A DNA stretch of 64,000 nt from Cognatundibacterium crateris (GTDB lineage Bacteria; Pseudomonadota; Gammaproteobacteria; Burkholderiales; Burkholderiaceae_D): NCBI RefSeq assembly GCF_010078235.1, contig NZ_JAABOS010000005.1, positions 137,675-201,674 on the forward strand, given 5' to 3'. Made by a program: the position numbers and the translations under genes. The notes beneath the pieces are model-generated. The model was not told the origin of the DNA. It ran no database searches and saw nothing but the letters and a program-made list of their open reading frames with translations. Below, one piece after another: positions 9,490-16,671 of this stretch (position 1 is its first letter; the number at the start of each line of letters is the position of its first letter).

Positions 9490-9664
9490 AACTTCTTTCG
9501 GTAATAGAACCTGAGCTACTGCTTTCAGGGGCGGAGTTTGCGCAGCCAGACTGTTAGCCAAAGGTTGCGTCGCGCCGGGGAAATCGTCAGTCAGATCCTA
9601 AGTAAGTCCGACATTTTACTTTGCTGTCACATTTTGTGTGGTGAAGCAGCAAATTTGACTACGC

Positions 9665-9680
9665 ATTTGCTAATGCAAAT
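9665..9680. promoter_or_regulatory. Palindrome upstream of the pnt promoter
   Basis: ATTTGC-TAAT-GCAAAT is a perfect inverted repeat with 6-bp arms, 40 bp upstream of the putative -35 box at 9721. A related AGCAAATTTG sequence lies just upstream. This looks like an operator or activator site; the binding protein is unknown. Confidence 0.4.
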
Positions 9681-9720
9681 TTTGTCTATGGGGCATTTTT
9701 TGAATGGTAAATTGTTGCGA

Positions 9721-9749
9721 TTGCACAATTCTGCTTTGTTTTTTATAAA
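9721..9749 (+). promoter_or_regulatory. Sigma70-like promoter for the pnt operon
   Basis: TTGCAC (9721-9726) and TATAAA (9744-9749) are separated by 17 bp. Transcription from about 9756 would give a leader of roughly 450 nt before pntAA, a length that suggests post-transcriptional control. Confidence 0.5.
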
Positions 9750-9908
9750 TATTTTTCAGGCTAAGCCTCTGTTTTGTATGAGAAAAAAATAAATTAGTAC
9801 GAATTGGATTGCTTTGATGAATTTCAGAAAGCTGATGAAAGTTGCAAATGATCTGAAAAAACTTCGTTTGTTCAGTCCAACAGAATCCATGTAATATCGT
9901 TGTCTAAT

Positions 9909-10071
9909 ATGACATGTAAGATTGTGGTAAGCATACTGCGCATGTCATCAGACTGTGCCGCGGAACTTAGAATTGTCCGGTTGCGATGTACAGACTGAGG
10001 ACTGGTGATCCCCAAAAGGGAATTCCGTCACGAGATTTCACAGCGGGGTAAGCCCTCAGTTTGTTGAACTG
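9909..10071 (+). ncRNA. Candidate structured leader RNA upstream of pntAA
   Basis: Within an otherwise AT-rich gap, this GC-richer stretch contains several possible helices. ATGACATG (9909-9916) pairs with CATGTCAT (9941-9948). ACTGAGG (9994-10000) pairs with CCTCAGT (10054-10060) and encloses GTGA (10005-10008) with TCAC (10028-10031) and CCC with GGG. CAGTT (10057-10061) pairs with AACTG (10067-10071). The second and last helices compete for the same bases, as in a switch. I could not match it to a known riboswitch class. It may be a new leader motif or chance pairing. Confidence 0.3.
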
Positions 10072-10207
10072 AATATGAAAGTAGGAATGGAGCCCTGATT
10101 GCGGCGGCGAACAAGTGTCGGACTCGCATATGGCTGTATTTCTGAAAGAAATTGCTTAGCGTACTAACGAGAACGATTTTATTTTTACATCATCAGGGAG
10201 CACATCT

Positions 10208-11323
10208 ATGAAAATCGGCATTCCCGCCGAGACCCGGCCGGGGGAAACACGCGTTGCGGCCACCCCCGAAACCATCAAGAAGTATGTCGCCGCAAAACAC
10301 CAGGTCATCGTGCAGTCTGGCGCGGGTGTGGCAGCCAGTATTACCGATGAGGCTTATCAGGCTGCAGGTGCCCAGATAGGCAGCGCGGCTGATGCTTTTG
10401 GCGCAGAACTGGTCCTCAAAGTACGCGCGCCGGACGCCAGTGAACGCGCGCTCATGGCATCCGGCAGCGTGTTAGTAGGGATGCTCAATCCTTTCGATGC
10501 AGACAATATCAGCGCCATGGCGGCCAGTGGCTTGTCTGCCTTCGCGCTGGAGGCTGCACCGCGCATCACGCGCGCGCAATCGTTGGATGTCTTGTCTTCA
10601 CAGGCAAACATCGCAGGTTATAAGGCGGTCATGCTGGCAGCGAACACTTACCAACGCTTTATGCCTATGCTGATGACAGCTGCCGGTACCGTGAAAGCCG
10701 CCCGCGTTCTGATCATGGGTGTAGGGGTGGCCGGCTTGCAGGCAATCGCTACTGCCAAGCGTCTGGGGGCGGTGATTGAAGCTTCTGATGTTAGACCTCC
10801 GGTCAAAGAACAAGTAGAATCGCTGGGCGCGAAATTCATTGATGTCCCCTATGAGACCGATGAGGAACGCGAAATTGCTCAAGGTGTTGGCGGCTATGCA
10901 CGCCCTATGCCTGCAGCCTGGATGCAACGCCAGGCCGCACTTGTCCATGAGCGGGCCAAACAAGCTGACATTATTATCACTACTGCTTTGATACCGGGCC
11001 GAAAAGCGCCGGTGCTGATTTCCGAAGACACGGTAAAAGCAATGAAGCCAGGCTCAGTGATCGTCGATATGGCGGTCGAGCAGGGCGGCAACTGTCCACT
11101 CTCTGAATTGGGTAAAACTGTCACCAAATACGGCGTACATATCATCGGCGAGCCAAATCTGGCTACGCTGGTTGCCGCAGATGCGTCTGCTTTGTACGCA
11201 CGTAATGTGCAGGATTTCCTCAAACTGATTATCGACAAAGAAGGTGGACTGGCGATTAACCGCGAAGACGAAATTGTCGCCGCGACGCTGATGTGTGCTG
11301 CGGGTGAAATACTCAGGAAGTAG
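10208..11323 (+). CDS. pntAA: NAD(P) transhydrogenase subunit alpha part 1 (PntAA)
   Basis: Soluble NAD(H)-binding domain I of the proton-translocating transhydrogenase, which makes NADPH from NADH at the expense of the proton gradient. The 371 residues correspond to domain I alone, so this is the split-alpha type also found in Rhodospirillum and many Burkholderiales. Visible motifs are the alanine dehydrogenase-like start KIGIPAETRPGETRVA and the dinucleotide site MGVGVAGLQAIATAKRLGA near residue 175. The start ATG has GGGAG at 10196-10200. The remaining subunits, pntAB and pntB, follow only after an inserted panD gene. Confidence 0.95.
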   Translation: MKIGIPAETRPGETRVAATPETIKKYVAAKHQVIVQSGAGVAASITDEAYQAAGAQIGSAADAFGAELVLKVRAPDASERALMASGSVLVGMLNPFDADNISAMAASGLSAFALEAAPRITRAQSLDVLSSQANIAGYKAVMLAANTYQRFMPMLMTAAGTVKAARVLIMGVGVAGLQAIATAKRLGAVIEASDVRPPVKEQVESLGAKFIDVPYETDEEREIAQGVGGYARPMPAAWMQRQAALVHERAKQADIIITTALIPGRKAPVLISEDTVKAMKPGSVIVDMAVEQGGNCPLSELGKTVTKYGVHIIGEPNLATLVAADASALYARNVQDFLKLIIDKEGGLAINREDEIVAATLMCAAGEILRK

Positions 11324-11370
11324 CTGGTAAGTCAAATTTACCGAAACACGTATCAGAAAGTTGAAACACC

Positions 11371-11733
11371 ATGCAAAGAAATATGCTCCGCGCCAAAATT
11401 CATCGCGCAACTGTAACTCAGTGCGACCTCCACTATGAAGGTTCATGTGGAATCGATGAAGATCTGCTTGATGCTGCGAATATCATCGAGAACGAACAGA
11501 TCGAGCTGTATAACGTCAATAACGGTGAGCGCTTCTCCACCTATGCCATCAAAGGCAAGCGTGGCAGTGGTGAAATCTCCCTGAATGGCGCTGCAGCCCG
11601 TAGGGTGCAACTGGGCGACCTGATGATCATTTGTACTTACGCGCCGATGACGGAAGAAGAAGCGCGTAATCACAAACCAAATGTGGTGTTTGTGAATGCA
11701 AAAAATCAGATCACCAGTTTGAAAGAGTATTGA
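11371..11733 (+). CDS. panD: Aspartate 1-decarboxylase precursor
   Basis: Makes beta-alanine from aspartate for pantothenate and coenzyme A. The 120-residue proenzyme shows the self-cleavage site Gly24-Ser25 in HYEGSCGID, at the usual position, so Ser25 can become the pyruvoyl group. Conserved blocks AWYAINGKG-like ([13 protein letters not shown]) and EINGAA-like (EISLNGAAA) follow. The gene sits between pntAA (47 bp upstream) and pntAB (137 bp downstream), an unusual location. A strong hairpin follows its stop codon. Confidence 0.95.
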   Translation: MQRNMLRAKIHRATVTQCDLHYEGSCGIDEDLLDAANIIENEQIELYNVNNGERFSTYAIKGKRGSGEISLNGAAARRVQLGDLMIICTYAPMTEEEARNHKPNVVFVNAKNQITSLKEY

Positions 11734-11762
11734 ACCGCTATTGACTGATGCGCAAGGTGGTA

Positions 11763-11803
11763 AGCTGTGTCAGTCTGATTTGAATCAGGCTGACACACCA
11801 GCT
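11763..11803 (+). repeat. Hairpin between panD and pntAB
   Basis: GTGTCAG (11767-11773) pairs with CTGACAC (11790-11796), and inside it TGATT pairs with AATCA around a 2-nt loop. AGCT on both sides extends the symmetry. There is no T-run, so it is more likely an mRNA-stabilising or processing element than a terminator. Confidence 0.7.
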
Positions 11804-11870
11804 ACATGAAGCGTAAGTTGGTGACGGAAATGTCTTTGCATGTCTTATTCATTTAAAAAGAGAGGACATC

Positions 11871-12185
11871 ATGGAAGTTAGTCATACCCTTACCAACCTC
11901 ATCATTTTCGTGTTAGCCGTATATGTTGGCTATCACGTGGTGTGGACTGTAACGCCTGCATTGCATACGCCATTAATGGCGGTGACCAATGCGGTTTCTG
12001 CCATCATTATCGTTGGTGCCATGCTGGCTGCCGGCCTGACTGAAGGCTTGCTGGCGCAGGTGATGGGAACCCTGGCCGTCGCACTGGCTGCGGTGAATGT
12101 ATTCGGCGGTTTTCTGGTGACCCAGAGGATGCTGGAAATGTTCAAGAAAAAAGACAATAAAGCAGCAGGCAAGGAGGGCAAATAA
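11871..12185 (+). CDS. pntAB: NAD(P) transhydrogenase subunit alpha part 2 (PntAB)
   Basis: A small membrane protein (104 residues) forming the N-terminal half of the proton-channel domain II. Three hydrophobic helices are visible (near residues 8-28, 34-58 and 60-84), with a short charged C-terminal tail (KKKDNKAAGKEGK). It is preceded by AGAGGAC. Its TAA stop shares one base with the pntB start (TAATG at 12183-12187), so the two are translationally coupled. Confidence 0.94.
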   Translation: MEVSHTLTNLIIFVLAVYVGYHVVWTVTPALHTPLMAVTNAVSAIIIVGAMLAAGLTEGLLAQVMGTLAVALAAVNVFGGFLVTQRMLEMFKKKDNKAAGKEGK

Positions 12186-13630
12186 TGAGTATGAATCTCG
12201 TTACGATGCTGTATCTGATCGCATCGGTATGCTTTATCCAGGCTCTCAAAGGCTTGTCACATCCATCCACGGCGCGGCGCGGTAATGCTTTCGGCATGGC
12301 CGGTATGGCTGTCGCTGTTTTTACCACCATTGCACTCATCGTGAAACTGAAAACCGAAGCTGCGGGCTCAGGCCTCGGCTATGGCCTGGTTACGCTCGGA
12401 GTCGTGGTCGGAGGCGGTATCGGTGCCACGCTGGCGAAGCGAGTGGAAATGACCAAAATGCCGGAACTGGTCGCAGCGATGCACTCGCTGATTGGTCTGG
12501 CGGCCGTCTGTATTGCCGTCGCAGTGGTTGCCGAGCCCTGGATTTTCAATATCACCACCCGTGAAGTTGCGATCCCGTTTGGTAACCGGATCGAGCTGTT
12601 TATCGGTACCTTTGTTGGCGCGATCACTTTCTCCGGCTCCGTAATCGCTTTCGGTAAATTATCCGGTAAGTACAAGTTCCGTCTGTTTCAGGGCGCACCT
12701 GTCACTTTCTCCGGTCAGCATATGCTGAACCTGATCCTTGCGCTGGCAATGGTTGGCCTGGGACTGGTATTTTGCTTCGACGGCGGTGTCGCACCGGCCT
12801 GGACACCGTTCATTATCATGACCGCCATCGCTTTTGTGCTGGGTGTATTGATCATCATCCCTATCGGTGGTGCTGATATGCCGGTCGTGGTGTCTATGCT
12901 CAACAGTTATTCTGGCTGGGCCGCAGCAGGTATCGGCTTTTCGCTGAATAACTCCATGTTGATTATTGCCGGTTCGCTGGTGGGTTCTTCCGGTGCGATC
13001 CTGTCTTACATCATGTGTAAAGCCATGAACCGCTCCTTCTTCAACGTGATATTGGGTGGTTTTGGTGGCGCCCCCGCGGAAGCAGCAGCTGGCGGAGCGG
13101 TGCAGCGGAATGTGAAATCCGGATCACCGGATGATGTGGCTTTCCTGTTGGGGAATGCAGAAACCGTGATTATCGTTCCGGGCTATGGTCTGGCAGTGGC
13201 ACGGGCTCAGCATGCTTTAAAAGAACTGACAGAGAAACTCACGCACAAAGGGATAACTGTGAAGTACGCGATTCATCCGGTCGCAGGCCGTATGCCGGGG
13301 CACATGAATGTACTGCTGGCAGAAGCGGAAGTGCCTTATGACCAGGTGTTTGAGATGGAAGATATCAACAGCGAATTTGGACAAGCCGATGTGGTCTTGG
13401 TGCTGGGTGCGAATGACGTGGTCAATCCTGCCGCTAAAGATCCAAAATCGCCGATTGCAGGTATGCCGATTCTGGAAGCCTATAAAGCCAAAACTGTGAT
13501 CGTCAATAAGCGCTCTATGGCCTCTGGTTATGCCGGTCTGGACAATGAATTGTTCTACATGGATAAAACCATGATGGTGTTCGGCGACGCGAAGAAAGTC
13601 ATCGAAGATATGGTGAAAGCAGTTGAGTAA
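12185..13630 (+). CDS. pntB: NAD(P) transhydrogenase subunit beta
   Basis: The 481-residue product has about nine membrane helices in the first 260 residues, completing the proton channel. A C-terminal NADP(H)-binding domain III contains VPGYGLAVARAQH near residue 325, HPVAGRMPGHMNVLLAEA near 365 and NDVVNPAA near 415, all hallmarks of PntB. It is coupled to pntAB by a 1-nt overlap and ends at a strong bidirectional terminator. Confidence 0.96.
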   Translation: MSMNLVTMLYLIASVCFIQALKGLSHPSTARRGNAFGMAGMAVAVFTTIALIVKLKTEAAGSGLGYGLVTLGVVVGGGIGATLAKRVEMTKMPELVAAMHSLIGLAAVCIAVAVVAEPWIFNITTREVAIPFGNRIELFIGTFVGAITFSGSVIAFGKLSGKYKFRLFQGAPVTFSGQHMLNLILALAMVGLGLVFCFDGGVAPAWTPFIIMTAIAFVLGVLIIIPIGGADMPVVVSMLNSYSGWAAAGIGFSLNNSMLIIAGSLVGSSGAILSYIMCKAMNRSFFNVILGGFGGAPAEAAAGGAVQRNVKSGSPDDVAFLLGNAETVIIVPGYGLAVARAQHALKELTEKLTHKGITVKYAIHPVAGRMPGHMNVLLAEAEVPYDQVFEMEDINSEFGQADVVLVLGANDVVNPAAKDPKSPIAGMPILEAYKAKTVIVNKRSMASGYAGLDNELFYMDKTMMVFGDAKKVIEDMVKAVE

Positions 13631-13651
13631 GCTTTGCACATGACCAAGAAA

Positions 13652-13690
13652 AAAACCGCTGGTAAAAGCGGTTTTTTTCTTTTTTTGAGG
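13652..13690. terminator. Bidirectional terminator between pntB and arginase
   Basis: AAAACCGCT (13652-13660) pairs with AGCGGTTTT (from 13667) around a 6-nt loop, followed by a long T-rich tract to about 13686. The A-run on the left side allows it also to serve the convergent arginase gene. Confidence 0.88.
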
Positions 13691-13702
13691 GGAAAACTAT
13701 CT

Positions 13703-14614
13703 TCAGATACGTACCAGCGTCGATTTCCCGAACAGACTTTCAATCAGGTCAACTGCCAGGATCGCAGTCTGATTGCGTATATCCAGCGCAGGGTTGAGTT
13801 CAACGATATCGAGTGAGCCCATCAGGCCTGTGTCTGCGATCATTTCCATACACAATTGCGCTTCGCGGTAAGTTGGGCCGCCAAGTACCGCCGTCCCCAC
13901 GCCCGGTGCAATCTGCGGGTCCAGGCAATCCATATCGAAACTGACGTGGATATGGGTATTGGCATCGACACCGGCCAGCGCAGAGCTCATCGCATTACGG
14001 ATGCCGTATTCATCAATGTAACGCATGTCATAGACCTGGATTCCCATTTCGTGGATGAATTTTTTCTCGCCCGCATCCACACTACGTATGCCGATCTGAC
14101 GGATTTCATGCGGCAGCATGGCTGGTGTGTGACCGCCATAGCCGATCAGCTCTTTCGGACCATGTCCCATCAGGCAGGCAACTGGCATACCGTGGATATT
14201 GCCGGTGGGGCTAATCGTCGACAGATTGCTGTCTGCGTGTGCATCGAACCACAACACACGAAGTTTTTTCCCAGCCTGACGGCAATGTGCAGCCACCGCG
14301 CTGATAGAACCGATTGCGAGACAATGATCGCCACCCAGCATCATAGGAAGATGACCATCGCTCAGCGCCTGTCCGACCGTATCAAACACGGCCTGGTTCC
14401 AATCAATGGCTTCTTTCAGATGACGCAAGCCATTGACCGGCTCTTGCCAGGGATTAGCCGGACCGTGCAGGTTGCCACGGTCGACCACCTGTAACTGACG
14501 TGCCTGCAAAGCTTCTGTCAGGCCAGCGACGCGCAATGCGTCAGGTCCCATGCTTGCGCCTTTGACGCTGGCACCAACATCGGTTGGTGCTCCAATTAAG
14601 GAAATGGTTTTCAT
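13703..14614 (-). CDS. rocF: Arginase
   Basis: Manganese enzyme hydrolysing arginine to ornithine and urea. The 303-residue product contains all three metal-ligand motifs of the ureohydrolase family: GGDHCLAIGS near residue 95, FDAHADSN near 125, and SFDMDCLDP near 230. The start is taken as ATG 14614 (MKTISLIGAPTDVG); a TTG three codons earlier is an alternative, and neither has a good ribosome-binding site. It lies 49 bp downstream of the ornithine cyclodeaminase gene on the same strand, so the pair probably converts arginine to proline. Confidence 0.94.
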   Translation of the reverse strand: MKTISLIGAPTDVGASVKGASMGPDALRVAGLTEALQARQLQVVDRGNLHGPANPWQEPVNGLRHLKEAIDWNQAVFDTVGQALSDGHLPMMLGGDHCLAIGSISAVAAHCRQAGKKLRVLWFDAHADSNLSTISPTGNIHGMPVACLMGHGPKELIGYGGHTPAMLPHEIRQIGIRSVDAGEKKFIHEMGIQVYDMRYIDEYGIRNAMSSALAGVDANTHIHVSFDMDCLDPQIAPGVGTAVLGGPTYREAQLCMEMIADTGLMGSLDIVELNPALDIRNQTAILAVDLIESLFGKSTLVRI

Positions 14615-14663
14615 TCTATTCAAATAAATAAGGCAGGTTAAATAACCGTTTGCTACGCCCGGA

Positions 14664-15746
14664 TCAGGCGTGTATCGGAACGGCTGTTATTGTATTGACC
14701 GTCTGACTGGCATTGTGTACCAAGGACGAGGTATTTGCCATCCCCATACCAAACAAATCTTTAGGATCCATCATTTCCGGCACCAGATCCAGCATAGTGG
14801 AGCCAGGCTGCAACACATGTTTTTCCAGATAGCGCATGGCGGAAAAATCTTCCAGCGCAAAACCGACAGAATCAAACACCGTTACTTGCTGCGCATCGTG
14901 GCGGCCAGTGTTGCTGCCGTTGAGTATGGTCCACAGTTCGGTAACCGCAAAGTCGGCGGGCATTTGCTGTAACTCGCCTTCAATGCGTGATTGTGGTTCA
15001 TATTCCACAACAACCATTGCTTGTCTGAGTATGTCCGCATGCAGCTCGGTTTTACCAGGGCAATCGCCACCGACGCCGTTGATGTGCATGCCCGCTTCTA
15101 TCATGTCTGGCGTCAGGATGGTGGCATTGGTTTTGTCGGCGGTAACGGTCGTGACGATATCCGCGCCTTTGACGGCCTGTGCGGTTGACTCAGCGCGTAT
15201 CACAGTCAGTTCTGGATAAGCGCGCAGATTGCGTATCAGTTTTTCGGTCGCGGCCGGGTCCACGTCATATACACGCAATTCACGTATGCCCAGCATTTTG
15301 TGAAAGGCGATGGCCTGGAACTCACTCTGTGCGCCATTACCAATCAGGGCCATGACTTTACTGTCAGGACGCGCCATATATTTGGCGGCCAGTGCTGAAG
15401 TCGCTGCAGTGCGTACTGCGGTGGTGAGTGTTAATTCTGAAAGTAAGCGCGGATAGCCGGTATCCACATCGGCGAGCACGCCAAACGCTGTTACAGTCAG
15501 CAAACCATCCTGGGTGTTTTTAGGATGCCCATTCACATATTTGAAAGAGTAATTGCTGCCGTCAGAAATAGGCATTAATTCAATCACGCCCACTTCTGAA
15601 TGGCTGGCGACGCGCGCAGTTTTGTCAAACAGCGACCAGCGCAGATAATCTTCCCTGATCATTTCCGCCATATTGATAATCGCATTTTCAGGCGTAACCT
15701 GACGTAAATGATTCTGCATGTCGCGGGTGCCGATGAAGCTAACCAT
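14664..15746 (-). CDS. ocd: Ornithine cyclodeaminase
   Basis: Converts ornithine to proline and ammonia with bound NAD. The 360-residue product matches the family in length. It has the dinucleotide-binding GNGAQSEFQAIAF near residue 135 and the conserved HINGVGGDCPGKTEL segment near 225. The start is ATG 15746, with GGAG 7 bp upstream; the longer frame from a TTG is not needed. It is the promoter-proximal gene of the arginase operon and faces a divergent Lrp/AsnC regulator across 445 bp, an arrangement typical of amino-acid-induced catabolic operons. Confidence 0.94.
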   Translation of the reverse strand: MVSFIGTRDMQNHLRQVTPENAIINMAEMIREDYLRWSLFDKTARVASHSEVGVIELMPISDGSNYSFKYVNGHPKNTQDGLLTVTAFGVLADVDTGYPRLLSELTLTTAVRTAATSALAAKYMARPDSKVMALIGNGAQSEFQAIAFHKMLGIRELRVYDVDPAATEKLIRNLRAYPELTVIRAESTAQAVKGADIVTTVTADKTNATILTPDMIEAGMHINGVGGDCPGKTELHADILRQAMVVVEYEPQSRIEGELQQMPADFAVTELWTILNGSNTGRHDAQQVTVFDSVGFALEDFSAMRYLEKHVLQPGSTMLDLVPEMMDPKDLFGMGMANTSSLVHNASQTVNTITAVPIHA

Positions 15747-15924
15747 GATGTTCTCCAAGTTTTTTTAATATGGACAGGACTGACACATCTACTCCACCTG
15801 TGGGAGCAATAAGGATGGCTGTTAATCACTGAAACTCTGCACTTAACTTTGCCACGTCAGTCCTGATGTAAGAACATCGTCAATGGACTTAGCCACGCTG
15901 CTAAGCAGGCATGTCCCGAAGCTG

Positions 15925-15965
15925 TTGCGAAATTTTTCCACATTCAATTTTTCCACATTTCGCAA
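15925..15965. promoter_or_regulatory. Tandem repeat inside an inverted repeat, candidate Lrp-type operator
   Basis: The 14-mer AATTTTTCCACATT occurs twice in perfect tandem (15931-15944 and 15946-15959; period 15 bp). The pair is framed by TTGCGAAAT (15925-15933) and its exact inverse ATTTCGCAA (15957-15965). It lies between ocd and its divergent Lrp/AsnC regulator. The remainder of this gap is AT-rich (16060-16150) and probably contains both promoters. Confidence 0.6.
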
Positions 15966-16191
15966 AAGCCTCATGCACATCAGACAGTGCAGTGAAACTG
16001 ACGAGTTCTGCCTCCATTGTAGCTACGCCACCGGATAATTAGATTGCTAAATCTGCGATGAAAATCGTAGAATGAGAAATAAAATTTCATATATATGTAA
16101 ATAAATTGAAATAATTTCCCAAATCGCATTTTCAATAAAATATATCAAAATCCGGCATCTGATTGTATGTGGCCGGCAAGGAGAGAAATGT

Positions 16192-16647
16192 ATGGATAAT
16201 TATGATTTGAGTATCCTGCGTCATCTGCAGCAGGATGGGCGTATCAGCAACCTGAATCTGGCTGAAAAAATTCATCTGTCTGCGCCGCAGACTTTGCGCC
16301 GGGTCAGAATGCTGGAAGAGCAGAAGGTGATACGCGCTTACAGTGCGCAGGTGAATCCGGAGGCGGTGGGGCTGGGCGTGATGGCGTTTGTGAATTTATC
16401 GCTGGACCGTGAACAGTTCCGCAATGTACGGGAAGTGGAGCGCAAGCTGCAGGCATTCCCGAATATCATCGAGTGCCATACCATCTCGGGTGATTTTGAT
16501 TACATCCTGAAAGTGGTGGCAGCCGATCTGAAGAGTCTGTCGCAGTTTTTAACGGATACCCTGATGCAGGTACCCGGGGTGGCATCATTGCGCTCCATGA
16601 TTTGTATGGAAGAGATCAAACCGGTTTCCGGCTTACCTATCGCCTAA
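16192..16647 (+). CDS. Lrp/AsnC family transcriptional regulator
   Basis: The 151-residue product has an N-terminal winged helix-turn-helix (residues 3-60, with DLSILRHLQQDGRISNLNLA). A C-terminal RAM ligand-binding domain includes the HTISGDFDYILKV motif near residue 100. It starts at ATG 16192 with AAGGAG upstream; another ATG at 16188 is out of frame. Divergent from ocd-rocF, it probably senses ornithine, arginine or proline and controls that operon from the repeat at 15925-15965. It is convergent with polA across only 24 bp. Confidence 0.92.
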   Translation: MDNYDLSILRHLQQDGRISNLNLAEKIHLSAPQTLRRVRMLEEQKVIRAYSAQVNPEAVGLGVMAFVNLSLDREQFRNVREVERKLQAFPNIIECHTISGDFDYILKVVAADLKSLSQFLTDTLMQVPGVASLRSMICMEEIKPVSGLPIA

Positions 16648-16671
16648 AGACAAGCAAGCCGGAATGGTGGC

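Noticed and set aside
9538-9792. 84-codon open frame in the gap between the NUDIX gene and pntAA
   Set aside because: It runs through the putative pnt promoter and is rich in Leu, Phe and Cys without any conserved motif.
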